Positions 8,997 to 18,116 of a stretch of DNA of 64,000 bases are shown piece after piece. The DNA is from Secundilactobacillus folii (lineage in GTDB: Bacteria; Bacillota; Bacilli; Lactobacillales; Lactobacillaceae). The notes below the pieces were generated by a model that did no database searches, was not told the DNA's origin, and saw nothing but the letters and a program-made list of their open reading frames with translations. The first letter of the stretch is position 1. Each line of letters starts with the position of its first letter. The translations under genes and the position numbers were made by a program. The DNA lies in the NCBI RefSeq assembly GCF_009720675.1, contig NZ_WNJO01000003.1:146873-210872 (forward strand), given 5' to 3'.

Positions 8997-9560
8997 ATGG
9001 CAACAGAACTAGAAAAACTAAAGGCCGGTGACTGGTACTGCTTCACCAACGAAGAAGTCGCCGCACGGAAAGCTAGAGCAGCCAAATTATGTCAGGAATT
9101 TAACGCCATTTCAGCAACGGAACCCGAAAAACAAACTGCTAAAATGGAAGAAATCCTGGGCTCATATGGCGACAACCTCTCCGTTCAAGCCAACTTTAAC
9201 TGTGATTACGGCAAGAACATTCATGTGGGACACGACTTCTTAAGTAATTATAACCTGATTATTTTAGATATTGCTCCAGTTAACATTGGTAATCATGTCA
9301 TGATCGGTCCAAATGTGGGCATCTATACGGTCAACCACCCCATGACAGCAGCTGGTAGACGACAGTACCTCGCAAAGGCAAGTCCCGTCAATATTGGCAA
9401 CGACGTATGGATCGGCGGCAGTGTCACTATTTTGCCCGGCGTGACGATCGGTAACAACGTGGTCATTGGAGCTGGTGCGGTAGTCACCAAGGATATAGCG
9501 GATAATACCGTGGTCGCAGGTGTCCCTGCAAAGCCCATCAAATCGTTAAAAGCGGAATAA
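8997..9560 (+). CDS. Sugar O-acetyltransferase, Maa/NodL type
   Basis: Cytoplasmic acetyl-CoA-dependent acetyltransferase of the maltose/galactoside acetyltransferase family. The N-terminal Maa helix segment (KLKAGDWYCFTNEE) is followed by left-handed beta-helix hexapeptide repeats (NIGNHVMIGPNVGI, NIGNDVWIGGSVTILPGVTIGNNVVIGAG). The family's catalytic histidine is in YTVNHP. 187 residues. ATG at 8997 lies eight bases after GAAGGAG; an upstream GTG at 8988 is inside that site and is rejected. A second enzyme of the class is at 58313. It may detoxify non-metabolised sugars, but the real acceptor is not predictable. Confidence 0.9.
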   Translation: MATELEKLKAGDWYCFTNEEVAARKARAAKLCQEFNAISATEPEKQTAKMEEILGSYGDNLSVQANFNCDYGKNIHVGHDFLSNYNLIILDIAPVNIGNHVMIGPNVGIYTVNHPMTAAGRRQYLAKASPVNIGNDVWIGGSVTILPGVTIGNNVVIGAGAVVTKDIADNTVVAGVPAKPIKSLKAE

Positions 9561-9647
9561 AAGCCGTGCGACAACTGGTGAAGAATGACACATGATATAG
9601 AAATTCTGTTATACTGTATTTAAATACTAAATACGGGATGATTGGAT

Positions 9648-10496
9648 ATGAATATTGAACGTTTTATCAAGGCGCGCAAGGCCATGGGACTGTCTCAGGC
9701 TGAACTCTGCGACGGCATCTGTACCCAGGCGACCTTGAGTAAATTTGAAAATTCCGGTAAGGCACCTGCGATTCGCATTCTGACACAGCTTTGTGCCCGT
9801 TTAAACTTGACGCTAGATGACGTCTTCCCAGTCAATCCTCCCGCACAATCACAGGCCAATCAACTGTTAGATCAGGCGGAATTCAAACTGATTACCAGCG
9901 AATATGAAAGTGCTTCGAATGATCTGGACCAAGTCAATTTCGATGACTTGTCTAACACTGGGCAGATGCAGTACTACTTTGTTAAGGGTTATTTATCAGC
10001 TTTGCTGGAAAAGCCAATTGCTGATTCACTGTACTACTTCAACTTGATCTTAAACGATTTAGATGATACGCACAGTACCATTTTTACTCAATTGGCCTAC
10101 ACTGGCAGTGGTATTGCTTACAGCCATAACCATGAAAACCAGAAGAGTGAATTCTTCTTCCAAAAGGTATTTGACGGCCTGCATACCTTGCCATTAACCG
10201 ATAATAAAGCGATTTGGCGCGCTTTGAACATGGTGTTTTATACCGCCGAGTATTTCGCTCACGTGGAGGACTATAAGACTAGCGATTCATTGCTACAGTA
10301 CGGCTACGAGATTTGCGCCAATAATCACGTCACGTTTTATTCTGCCAGGATCTGCTTCCGTATGGCACAAAACGCCATTGCAGAGAGCAAGACTCACGAC
10401 GAGGTGACGGAATTACTGGACGATGCCAAGGCCTTTGCCCGCATCAATAATAACCAGATACTATTGAAGCGAATTGAACAAACTACGCTCCAATAG
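9648..10496 (+). CDS. XRE-family regulator with Rgg/TPR-like C-terminus
   Basis: 282-residue transcriptional regulator. Residues 3-60 form an XRE helix-turn-helix (RFIKARKAMGLSQAELCDGICTQATLSKFENSG), and the remainder is helical with repeated aromatic patterns (YYFVKGYLSALL, YSHNHENQKSEFFFQKVFDGL) as in Rgg/MutR/PlcR-type TPR domains that sense peptides. The ATG at 9648 is chosen although its ribosome site (GGGATGATTGG) is weak; a TTG at 9642 is the alternative. A TATACT box lies at 9610-9615. I saw no short hydrophobic pheromone ORF beside it. A strong terminator follows. Confidence 0.82.
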   Translation: MNIERFIKARKAMGLSQAELCDGICTQATLSKFENSGKAPAIRILTQLCARLNLTLDDVFPVNPPAQSQANQLLDQAEFKLITSEYESASNDLDQVNFDDLSNTGQMQYYFVKGYLSALLEKPIADSLYYFNLILNDLDDTHSTIFTQLAYTGSGIAYSHNHENQKSEFFFQKVFDGLHTLPLTDNKAIWRALNMVFYTAEYFAHVEDYKTSDSLLQYGYEICANNHVTFYSARICFRMAQNAIAESKTHDEVTELLDDAKAFARINNNQILLKRIEQTTLQ

Positions 10497-10507
10497 TAAA
10501 AATACAC

Positions 10508-10550
10508 AAAGGGCAACCACTTCTCTTTCATTGAAGTGGTTGCCCTTTTG
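10508..10550 (+). terminator. Terminator of the XRE/Rgg-like gene
   Basis: Perfect 16-base stem (AAAGGGCAACCACTTC, 10508-10523, with its complement 10533-10548), nine-base loop, and a short T-tract. Confidence 0.9.
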
Positions 10551-10639
10551 GTTCGAAATATACTGTTTCATACGTGCTAATTTGATTGGAAATCATTCTG
10601 GATCTGGATTGCATTTGAGTTTTAGGGTGATTTAACTTG

Positions 10640-11252
10640 TTGTGCTGGGCAAAGACTGGCTTGTAAAGAGGAGTCTAGATTGCCGTAACGTGCTGCGCAA
10701 GGCAAAGACCTATCTATAAGGGGGCTTCGATATCATTCACGGTAAAGCCCACCGTAAATAATATCAGAGGTCCGTGGTCTTTACTTTTATATTGCCGTAA
10801 CGTGCTGCGAAAAACAGGGACTTGCACCTAAGCCCACTCTGACATAATTCACGGCAAAGCCCGCCGTAAATTCTGTCAGAGGTTCGTGGTCTTGACTTTT
10901 ATATTGCCGTAACGTGCTGCGCAAGGCAAAGACCTATGTATAAGGGGGCTTCGATATCATTCACGGTAAAGCCCACCGTAAATAATATCAGAGGTCCGTG
11001 GTCTTGACTTTTATATTGCCGTAACGTGCTGCGAAAAACAGGGACTTGCACCTAAGCCCACTCTGACATAATTCACGGCAAAGCCCGCCGCAAATTCTGT
11101 CAGAGGTTCGTGGTCTTGACTTTTATATTGCCGTAACGTGCTGCGCAAGGCAAAGACCTATGTGTAAGGGGGCTTCGATATCATTCACGGTAAAGCCCAC
11201 CGTAAATAATATCGAAGCCCCCTTACACGCCGGTCTTTAAACGCCTTGCTCC
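10640..11252. repeat. Array of five alternating 112-bp palindromic units
   Basis: The 18-base start of each unit (TTGCCGTAACGTGCTGCG) recurs at 10680, 10792, 10904, 11016 and 11128, exactly 112 bases apart, with a decayed half-copy from about 10640. Units alternate A-B-A-B-A, so the true period is 224 bases. Each has a central hairpin with loop AAAGCCC. In A the stem reads GATATcATTcACGGT and in B CTGACAtAATTcACGGC, each matched by its own complementary right arm, so the sequence changes but pairing is kept. The last A unit extends into a near-perfect palindrome of about 45-base arms ending near 11250. No coding potential or spacers. It fills the gap between the XRE/Rgg-like gene and the stress-protein gene. 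Confidence 0.95.
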
Positions 11253-11259
11253 GCACTCA

Positions 11260-11721
11260 TTACTTTACTATAATCGCCGACACCTTTGCTTCTCTCATAA
11301 TCGTGCCTGCAACGTGCCCGATTCTCAAATTTCCAAATCGTCTATGCGACCCCAACAGAATGAGATCCGGTTGGAAATCCGGAATTATTTCTTCCAAAAT
11401 CACTCGCTCCGGTTTTCCTTCACCAATCAGCGGCTGCACATCCTTAACCCCGAACGCCCTTGCCTTGCTGACATACGTGTTCAAATCATGATAAATGTCA
11501 TCTCGCCGCTGCTTCACAACATCCGGTGACAACGACTGGAAGATATTCATATCACCCGTCTCCAGTACCGACACAATGCCCAACGGTAAATTGAACGTTC
11601 TTGCCAACGTACATGCATAGTTAAACGCCTTTCGCGATGACTCATCATCGTCATCATCCACCGCCAACAACAGTTTCTTATAACTCATTTCTTCAACTTC
11701 AAAATCATCTTCGGTTAACAT
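11260..11721 (-). CDS. Universal stress protein UspA family
   Basis: 153-residue cytoplasmic UspA-fold protein. The first strand with the acidic ATP-pocket residue is YKKLLLAVDDDDDESS, and the ATP-binding glycine motif is in LILLGSHRRFGNLRIGHVAGTIMRE near the C-terminus (G-2x-G-9x-G-type spacing), followed by the terminal strand VSAIIVK. ATG at 11721 has a clear AGGAGG site nine bases ahead. The run of five Asp residues near the N-terminus is unusual. The stop lies only a few bases from the end of the palindromic array, which could serve as its 3' hairpin. Confidence 0.9.
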   Translation of the reverse strand: MLTEDDFEVEEMSYKKLLLAVDDDDDESSRKAFNYACTLARTFNLPLGIVSVLETGDMNIFQSLSPDVVKQRRDDIYHDLNTYVSKARAFGVKDVQPLIGEGKPERVILEEIIPDFQPDLILLGSHRRFGNLRIGHVAGTIMREAKVSAIIVK

Positions 11722-11846
11722 CCTTTGCCTCCTAGTCTATCACTCAAATTTTCTTTCCCACAGACAACTATACCATGGAAGTAGTAGAACAGGAAGATAT
11801 TTTAGGTTAACCAAATAATTTATTTTTAAAATTCCAACTATTTTGT

Positions 11847-12497
11847 TTAGTTCAATACCGACTTGGCAATCGCGTACGCTGTATTGGCCTGCTGCGTCTT
11901 CACACTTGAGACCTGCTTATTATTCTGCCACGTGATTTGGTTTGCTGGTACTTCTTGGGCAGTCGAATACACGGTTACCGCACCCTTATCAACCTTTTGA
12001 TTAGTAATCTGTTGCTGTTTCAACTGATTATCAACCTGGGAAGCCAGCGTTGTTGGCGCCGTTCTCAACGTTTGCGTGGTATCCGTCACCGTCGTCACTG
12101 ACCAGTTACCCTTTTTCCAGGTCACATAGATGTGCCCCATGACACCCTGTTCCTTTGCCTGAGTGCCATCTTTTAGTTTAACCGTTTCACCACTGTGATC
12201 CTGTGCGCCAATTTTAGCCGCTGCTTTTGCGTCTGTACTGCTGGTCGTCTTATTAAACGTTGCCGTGTTGCCAGTTTGTCCTGCTTGACGATACGTTACT
12301 TTGGCGTTTTTGACCGTTCCACTGAGCTTGTCAACCGTGGCCGTTTGAGCTGACGTTTTTACCTTGGTCGGGACTGAAAGTGCTGATGCAGTGGGCGTTG
12401 AATCACCATGAACACTGACCAGCCTGCCACCTGCCAAGGTCACTAGTAATAGTCCAGCAATGGCACCACTCGTGAGCCATAATCTTTTCTTCTTCAT
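11847..12497 (-). CDS. Secreted hypothetical protein
   Basis: About 216 residues with an N-terminal signal peptide or anchor (MKKKRLWLTSGAIAGLLLVTLAGG) and a Thr/Ala/Gln-rich extracellular part. I recognise no domain. The ATG at 12497 follows AAAGGAGAG; the reading frame is open to 12524 but that region overlaps the previous gene. It lies 13 bases after the GH25 gene in the same direction, so it is probably co-expressed with the wall hydrolases and may act at the cell surface; function unknown. Confidence 0.75.
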   Translation of the reverse strand: MKKKRLWLTSGAIAGLLLVTLAGGRLVSVHGDSTPTASALSVPTKVKTSAQTATVDKLSGTVKNAKVTYRQAGQTGNTATFNKTTSSTDAKAAAKIGAQDHSGETVKLKDGTQAKEQGVMGHIYVTWKKGNWSVTTVTDTTQTLRTAPTTLASQVDNQLKQQQITNQKVDKGAVTVYSTAQEVPANQITWQNNKQVSSVKTQQANTAYAIAKSVLN

Positions 12498-12510
12498 GTG
12501 TTGCTCTCCT

Positions 12511-13626
12511 TTACTTCGTCGCATTCGCGTTCACGTAACCGATCCAGGTATTACCATCATATAATGAGTAATAAACGGTGCCGTTACCAGCGGTATAGTA
12601 GTACTTTGCAGTATAGGATCTGCCCTTCAAAGCAGTGGTGGTGCGATTGGCTTTGGTAAACATCAAGCTGTTCCAAATGTTATAACCACCCTTTTTCAGG
12701 GTGACTGTTGCGCCATCCGCCTTAGCCGTCATCGTCTTCATGGCATTTTTATTGACGTAACCGACCCACTTGCCAGACTTGTTATAAAGTGAGTAATAAG
12801 TCCGGCCGTTATAGTGGTCATAGTAGTATTTAGCCGTATAATCCGTTCCCTTTTTGGTGGTGCCCTTTTGATTTGAAAATCCTAAGCTGCCCCAGATGGT
12901 ATAGCCAGCTTTTGAAGCTGTGACCGTTTTATTATACGAAATTGCCCGTGAGGATAAGAACCAACTGGTATCCTTACTGTGCTTCTTACTTGCGTCCACA
13001 TTTTCAGCAATCGCTGATGCGTACCAGTCATCCGTGTACTGCCAGAGAACGTGGCTCATACTAGGTTCAGTCGACTGATAAGCAGCCAGCCAGTAACCGT
13101 CATATTTCTTCATTGCAGTCGCTGCGTATTCATTAGCAAAACTCTGATACGAGTAGAACAGAATGCGACGGTGCGGTGCTTTTGCACGTAGCTCACTGTA
13201 CCAAGCAGCGGTGGCGCTGTTAGTGGTGCCACTAGTTACAGTTTGGTCCTCATAATCGTTAACGTAAAAGCTGGCTGAAGGCGCTCTAGTGTACAGATCA
13301 TTAGCTTCAGTCTTAGCATCCGAGGTACTACTGTACTGACTAAAGGAATAAACCCCGTATTTTAACCCATACTCCTTGCACAGTGCCACGTTATGGGCGA
13401 AGTCCTTATCCTTATAGTCACTGCCGTACTGAACCCGTAGAATAACAAACGGCACCGTTTTCTTTAAGTTCTTAACCTGGGTCGCTGTAAATGCACCTTG
13501 CCACTCCGATAAGTCAGGAATTGATGTTCCGACCGCGGCGTGTGCCACTGTGTGGGTGACGCCGACAAGACCGAAACAGGCGAACGCAGCCACCAGGCAT
13601 TTCACACCCATTTTTTTCAAATTCAT
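12511..13626 (-). CDS. GH25 lysozyme with two GW/SH3-like modules
   Basis: Secreted muramidase that should cut the MurNAc-GlcNAc bond of peptidoglycan. Signal peptide of about 31 residues (cut near AHA-AVG). GH25 catalytic domain about residues 33-225, with DLSEWQG (Asp38) and YVNDYED (Asp124, Glu126) in the places of the family's acidic residues. Then two copies of an SH3/GW-like wall-binding module (about 237-300 and 304-371) sharing TIWGSLGF/NIWNSLMF, YTAKYYY, YYSLY and W(V/I)GYVN. ATG at 13626 has a GGAAGGAG site. It lies 15 bases after the NlpC/P60 gene, forming a three-gene wall-hydrolase unit with 11847. Confidence 0.93.
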   Translation of the reverse strand: MNLKKMGVKCLVAAFACFGLVGVTHTVAHAAVGTSIPDLSEWQGAFTATQVKNLKKTVPFVILRVQYGSDYKDKDFAHNVALCKEYGLKYGVYSFSQYSSTSDAKTEANDLYTRAPSASFYVNDYEDQTVTSGTTNSATAAWYSELRAKAPHRRILFYSYQSFANEYAATAMKKYDGYWLAAYQSTEPSMSHVLWQYTDDWYASAIAENVDASKKHSKDTSWFLSSRAISYNKTVTASKAGYTIWGSLGFSNQKGTTKKGTDYTAKYYYDHYNGRTYYSLYNKSGKWVGYVNKNAMKTMTAKADGATVTLKKGGYNIWNSLMFTKANRTTTALKGRSYTAKYYYTAGNGTVYYSLYDGNTWIGYVNANATK

Positions 13627-13641
13627 TTTAGCTGCTCCTTC

Positions 13642-14376
13642 CTACGACAACGTCATTGGACGCGCGTAGCCTTCCAAGTGCCACCACGGTGCCGAAATTG
13701 CTTCCGTGATCACGCCGTAATTCTGCGCATCGATCATTTTGCCATTGCTCACCACGATGCCGACGTGCGACACGTTAGACTTGCTGGAACCAAAGAACGC
13801 CAGATCGCCATCCTTGATCTTACTGCTGCTGACGTGCGCATACTGGTTATACTGAGCTTGCGCCGTTCGCGGCAGCGTCTTATCGGCCGCATTCTTATAA
13901 ACGTACGTTGTGAGTCCTGAACAGTCAAATGAACTCGGACCGTTACCACCCCATGAATAGGGCTTCCCAAGTTCTTTCTTAGCCGTGCCGATCACCGTTG
14001 CAGCAGTCGCACCGGCTTTCAGGTACCCATGCCAGATCCAGCCATGCGCCGTGTTGCCCTTGTTAGTAACATAGTAGTAAAGATATGTAACGCCAGACCG
14101 CTTAAGAGACATCTTCTTAGTGGCTTCCCACGTGGTATTCGGGTAGTTCGTCAACGAATGCGTCTTCTTGCTGAAGACTACTGAGCTGCCACTCACGCTG
14201 AGATTATATGTCGCCCCTTTTGTTGACTTCCGAACGTAGGTCTTCGCTGTCATATTGCTTTGACTGACCAAGGTTGAATCCGCCGCTTGTGCCTGAATAC
14301 TAGTAGTAAATAATAGGCAAATTGCAAACCCCAATGTCATCAATAACCATTTACTGATCCTTCCTCGATGAACCAT
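13642..14376 (-). CDS. Secreted NlpC/P60 endopeptidase
   Basis: 244-residue secreted cysteine peptidase expected to cleave stem peptides of peptidoglycan. Signal peptide residues 1-32 (ending QAQAA), an SH3/GW-like segment (YLYYYVTNKGNTAHGWIWHGYLK) about residues 40-120, then NlpC/P60 with the nucleophile in SFDCSGLT (Cys152) and the histidine in SHVGIVV (His204). The third polar residue is not obvious (MIDAQN in place of the usual His). ATG at 14376 follows AAGGAAG. First gene of the hydrolase cluster that continues with GH25. Confidence 0.93.
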   Translation of the reverse strand: MVHRGRISKWLLMTLGFAICLLFTTSIQAQAADSTLVSQSNMTAKTYVRKSTKGATYNLSVSGSSVVFSKKTHSLTNYPNTTWEATKKMSLKRSGVTYLYYYVTNKGNTAHGWIWHGYLKAGATAATVIGTAKKELGKPYSWGGNGPSSFDCSGLTTYVYKNAADKTLPRTAQAQYNQYAHVSSSKIKDGDLAFFGSSKSNVSHVGIVVSNGKMIDAQNYGVITEAISAPWWHLEGYARPMTLS

Positions 14377-14826
14377 ATCAACACTTCCTTATCTGATTTC
14401 ACTATCCAGTTTATGGTGACAATATAACGTAACGGTTACATTCGACTATCATAATAGTTAACAAAAGTTTTCACGAAACATTTGTGCAACATTCCTGTTA
14501 TTTAAATACCGTATAAATCCCGTTAAATCAGTGATTTAACGGGATTTAATTTAACAATTAACTATTTCTGTTGTGCTGATTGTGAAGAAGTGATTGAATT
14601 AATTCTGCAATGACACGATGTGCTCAGGTATTTTAAAGCTAATGGATTCGGTTCATTAAACAACAAAATGTGCCTATTCGACTAACGGAAAAAACTGACC
14701 GTTAGTTGAATAGGCACTGGGCGTTTTTCATTTGAAATTAGAATGCTTGTATTTAACTTCCCTATTCACAATCCAAAAAGTCTAGACTCTTGATTCACTC
14801 CCGAAACGACTATATTGCGCCGTTCT
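14377..14826. other. Intergenic region with two strong hairpins
   Basis: No gene seen. It holds a perfect 15-base inverted repeat (AAATCCCGTTAAATC, 14515-14529, with 14533-14547) and an 18-base near-perfect one (TGCCTATTCGACTAACGG, 14671-14688, with 14699-14716, one mismatch). Neither has a proper T-tract on the minus strand, but both may end transcripts from the amidohydrolase gene. The promoter for the NlpC gene should lie in 14377-14500. Confidence 0.6.
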
Positions 14827-16017
14827 TTAGAATTCTCGTTCACCTCCAAGGTAAACTTGTTTGTCTTCTTGCTGAACATTTTTAACATCGGCAAGCGGAT
14901 CCTTGCTTAAGACCTGAAAGTCAGCTTGTTTACCAACCTCCAAGGTCCCATATTTGTCCGCAACATTACACAAGGCAGCAGAGTTAAGACTTGAACATTG
15001 ATAAGCCTGTGCTGGTGTCATGCCTACCTTAGTCGTCAGAAGCTCGAATTCGCGTGGCGTCATATCAAAACCGTTGAATGGCGTACCAGCGTCGGTGCCA
15101 CACGTGAATTTAACTCCCATCTTAAAGGCCCGCTTAAAGTTTCGATAGGTATCTTCGAGTGCATCCTCACATTTTTTGACTTCCCAATCAGGTAGCACAC
15201 CCTTCCCATAAGCCGGAATCGTCCACTCAGCAATCAGGGTTGGCGTTAGATAAGTACCCTGATCAAGCATCTGCCGCGCTTCTTGTTCCGTGACATAAAA
15301 GCCGTGCTCAATAGAATCCACACCAGCATCCAAAGCATTTTGGATTCCTGGATTGCCTTCCGCATGAGAAGCCACTTTCAATCCCTTATGATGCGCTTCG
15401 ACGACACCGGTATGCATCTCTTCAACAGATAGCTGTGGATCGGCCATGAAGTCGCCGGGCGTCATGACGCCACCAGTTGCCATCATCTTAACAACATCAA
15501 CGCCATTTTTTAGTGCTGTCCGAACACCTTTACGCATTTCATCCGGTGAATCCACAGCCCAGCCGCCATGAGGGGAATCCCCGTGACCCCCAGTCATTGA
15601 AAATGCCCGACCAGATGCTTGGAAGTGCGGTGTCCGTGGCAGTAAACCCTTCTTTTGCATCCGCTTTAGCTTCACGTCAACATCGTAATCAGTTCCCAAC
15701 TGACGGGCGAATGTGACGCCAGATTTCAATAATTTTTGCAAATTTTGGTATGCCCAGACTGCTGATTCTGCCTCTGAATCACCAAAACTACCATCAAACG
15801 AATCAGGATCGATTGTCACGTGAGTGTGGACGTTGAGAAACCCTGGCATCACGTACTGTCCGTTTAAATCAACAGTCTCCTTGCTATCTGGATGTTTGCC
15901 AGTTCCTCTGGCCGTTAGCGCACCAGTCTCAGTATCAACCGTGAACCATGCGTTGGCGTCGTTAGTATCTCCCGTACCATCAAAAAGTGAAAAATTGTAG
16001 AATGTTTTTTCAGTCAT
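14827..16017 (-). CDS. Amidohydrolase, prolidase/imidazolonepropionase-like
   Basis: 396-residue metal-dependent hydrolase of the amidohydrolase superfamily. The metal-site residues are in place: HTH (His64, His66), the carbamylatable lysine in VVKMMATGG (Lys177), His218 in ASHAEGN, His238 in SIEHGF and Asp309 in CGTDAGTP. The N- and C-terminal beta-sandwich segments (VMPGFLNVHTH, GKQADFQVL) are typical of imidazolonepropionase-like and Xaa-Pro dipeptidase-like members. Ahead of it, 93 bases away, is the peptide-binding lipoprotein under T-box control, so hydrolysis of an imported dipeptide or N-acyl amino acid is plausible. Substrate not certain. ATG follows GGAGGC. Confidence 0.88.
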   Translation of the reverse strand: MTEKTFYNFSLFDGTGDTNDANAWFTVDTETGALTARGTGKHPDSKETVDLNGQYVMPGFLNVHTHVTIDPDSFDGSFGDSEAESAVWAYQNLQKLLKSGVTFARQLGTDYDVDVKLKRMQKKGLLPRTPHFQASGRAFSMTGGHGDSPHGGWAVDSPDEMRKGVRTALKNGVDVVKMMATGGVMTPGDFMADPQLSVEEMHTGVVEAHHKGLKVASHAEGNPGIQNALDAGVDSIEHGFYVTEQEARQMLDQGTYLTPTLIAEWTIPAYGKGVLPDWEVKKCEDALEDTYRNFKRAFKMGVKFTCGTDAGTPFNGFDMTPREFELLTTKVGMTPAQAYQCSSLNSAALCNVADKYGTLEVGKQADFQVLSKDPLADVKNVQQEDKQVYLGGEREF

Positions 16018-16110
16018 GTTTCAAATGCCTCCATTATTTTGTGTATGATTGCTATTTTTCGCGCGCAGTCAGTGCGCGATCCAAAGCTAAGCAAGATTGC
16101 CGTTTAGCTC

Positions 16111-17715
16111 CTATTTCCAGTATGCGTACTGATACTGAGCTTCATTTAAGAGTGAGTAGCTAAGTCCGCCGACTTTATCACTGACCAATTTAGCTTCAGA
16201 CGGCTGATACAATGGTACTAAGCCCTTAACAGCCATTAGTCGCTTATTGGCTGCCACTAGTCCGTCATAACGAGCCTGACCAGATTTAGCATTAGCATCG
16301 TTCAGCAATTTGTTGAATTGATTATCGTTCCAACCGGTAAAGTTAACGGTGTTGCCCTTAGCGGCTAAGCTTAAGAAATCCGAAGCGTCGGGCCAGTTTG
16401 TGCTCCACCCGGTTAAGTTGATTTCAAAGTTACCAGCAAAATCACGTGCAACGTGTTGTGCATGTGGGATGGATGTCACGGTGACCTTCGCACCCTTAAA
16501 GTACTTTTGCATATTGGACTGGATATAGGTGCCCACGTGCTTGTCTTCATCCGTATCATCCGTCAGTAAATTCAAGGTTGCACTCGACTTACCCGTTTCC
16601 TTCAAATACTTGTTCCAGTAGTCCTTGGCCTTTGCTAAATCGTATGGCAAGAGGTTGCCAGTTTCGGTTGCCATATCTTTGCCGTTGCTTGGATCTTTTT
16701 GATCCCCTTTTGGCACCATGCTCATGGCAGGTTTAGAGCCATCCTGTAACACTTGCTTCGTTAATGTACCACGGTCTACCACGTACGAAACTGCTTGACG
16801 TAGATTTTCCGAGTTAGTAGCTGACTTTTTATTATTAAAATACAGGTACTGTAGACGACCAGTTAAGTGGGTCTGCAAATCCTTGTTATTAGCATTTGCA
16901 CGAACATATTGTCCGGTAATCGTGGTTTCTTGAACCTTATTGCTCTTAAAGAGGTCAGCAGCCGTATTTTGATCCTTCGTCACGGTGACATCGACCTTAT
17001 TAATTTTGACGGCTTTTGCATTCCAGTAATGCGGATTCTTGTCGTACGACCAGGTAGAATTGCTACCGGTCCACCCAACCAGTTTGTAGGGACCATTAGT
17101 CATGGTCTTCTCAGCACTAGTCCCATATTGCTGTCCGTACTTTTCAACAAATTTTTGATCCAGCGGCATGTATTTATCAGCTAACAGACTATTAAAATAC
17201 GGGACTGTTTTGCTCAAATTCACTTGTAATTTATACTTGCCAAGTGCCTTAACGCCTAACTTATCGGGTGACATTTTACCGGCTTGAATCTTGTCGTAGT
17301 TGACCAGTGAATCAAAAATATTAGCATATTGTGCTTTCGTCTTCGGGTCAACCTGTCTCTGGAAAGAATAAACAAAGTCCTGGGCAGTGACAGGATCACC
17401 ATTGGCCCACTTGGCATTGTGCCGTAAATTAAACGTATATGTTTTGCCGTTATTGGTAGGCGCAACAACTTTTGTAGCTACGCCTGGTACAACTTTGTTA
17501 TCCTTGCTATATGTATATAAACCCTGCATGGTTTGATAAATCAAACTTCCACTGTTTGTGTCAGTAGCCTTATTAGGATCAGCCGTTGCCGGCTCACTTG
17601 GTAACGTCACATTCAGCGTTTTATCAGTTGAAGAAGCTTTTGAGCTTGAACAACCTGCCAATGCTAATCCTGCTAAAACGACACCTAAACTTGTTACTAA
17701 TAATCGTCTCCTCAT
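16111..17715 (-). CDS. oppA: Peptide ABC transporter substrate-binding lipoprotein
   Basis: Family-5 solute-binding protein delivering oligopeptides to an Opp-type importer. Lipoprotein signal with lipobox LALAGC (Cys22), then a mature protein of about 510 residues with family signatures (YTFNLRHNAKWANGDPVTAQ, TNGPYKLVGW, LRQAVSYVVDR). Start placed at ATG 17715, which has AGGAGG; the frame is open to 17736. There are no permease or ATPase genes next to it, so it must share a transporter encoded elsewhere. Its promoter is followed by a T-box leader, so expression should rise when a particular tRNA is uncharged. Confidence 0.92.
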   Translation of the reverse strand: MRRRLLVTSLGVVLAGLALAGCSSSKASSTDKTLNVTLPSEPATADPNKATDTNSGSLIYQTMQGLYTYSKDNKVVPGVATKVVAPTNNGKTYTFNLRHNAKWANGDPVTAQDFVYSFQRQVDPKTKAQYANIFDSLVNYDKIQAGKMSPDKLGVKALGKYKLQVNLSKTVPYFNSLLADKYMPLDQKFVEKYGQQYGTSAEKTMTNGPYKLVGWTGSNSTWSYDKNPHYWNAKAVKINKVDVTVTKDQNTAADLFKSNKVQETTITGQYVRANANNKDLQTHLTGRLQYLYFNNKKSATNSENLRQAVSYVVDRGTLTKQVLQDGSKPAMSMVPKGDQKDPSNGKDMATETGNLLPYDLAKAKDYWNKYLKETGKSSATLNLLTDDTDEDKHVGTYIQSNMQKYFKGAKVTVTSIPHAQHVARDFAGNFEINLTGWSTNWPDASDFLSLAAKGNTVNFTGWNDNQFNKLLNDANAKSGQARYDGLVAANKRLMAVKGLVPLYQPSEAKLVSDKVGGLSYSLLNEAQYQYAYWK

Positions 17716-17753
17716 GAACAATATCCTCCTAGTCATCAGTTAATTAGAAATTA

Positions 17754-18080
17754 AAAAGCGCCCCTTAGAGAAATTCTCTAAAGGGCGCTTTATCTGCACG
17801 GTACCACCTTTATTTTGCTGCAATTGCAGCCTTATATGAACGGTGATCCTCCTAGAAAACGTTGTTCTCAGGCTAGGATCCTGGGTAAGCGTTCGAATCA
17901 CGATTCATTGCAATGCTAACGGATGCCACCGGTGAGACTTACTATTTTCAGCCCACTGCTCAGAAGGGATCTTCCCGCATGTCTCTCCGATCCGCTCTCA
18001 CTAATCCGGACTCGCTGACGGTTCCACAAACGGTACTAACTTCCTCAACGCATTTTCTAATTTTCTAATCAACTGTTAAT
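17754..18080 (-). promoter_or_regulatory. T-box leader of oppA-like gene (tentative Ile)
   Basis: Minus-strand leader with the conserved T-box GGTGGTACCGTGC (17796-17808), 13 to 15 bases ahead of a terminator stem (GCGCCCTTTAGAGAAT and its complement) with a T-run at 17754-17758. Stem I lies around 17900-18040. By aligning the GAGC that follows the specifier in all leaders of this window, the codon reads ATC (Ile), followed by C instead of the usual A, so the assignment is tentative. Uncharged tRNA should favour the antiterminator and read-through into the peptide-binding protein. Confidence 0.88.
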
Positions 18081-18087
18081 GTTTATT

Positions 18088-18116
18088 AGTGTAGACATTG
18101 TTTTTTGTATTGTCAA
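18088..18116 (-). promoter_or_regulatory. Promoter of oppA T-box transcript
   Basis: TTGACA (18111-18116) and TACACT (18088-18093) separated by exactly 17 bases on the minus strand, directly ahead of the T-box leader. Confidence 0.85.

Noticed and set aside
10640..11252. CRISPR array or coding tandem repeat
   Set aside because: The repeats are contiguous 112-base palindromic units without unique spacers, and no cas gene or long frame is present.
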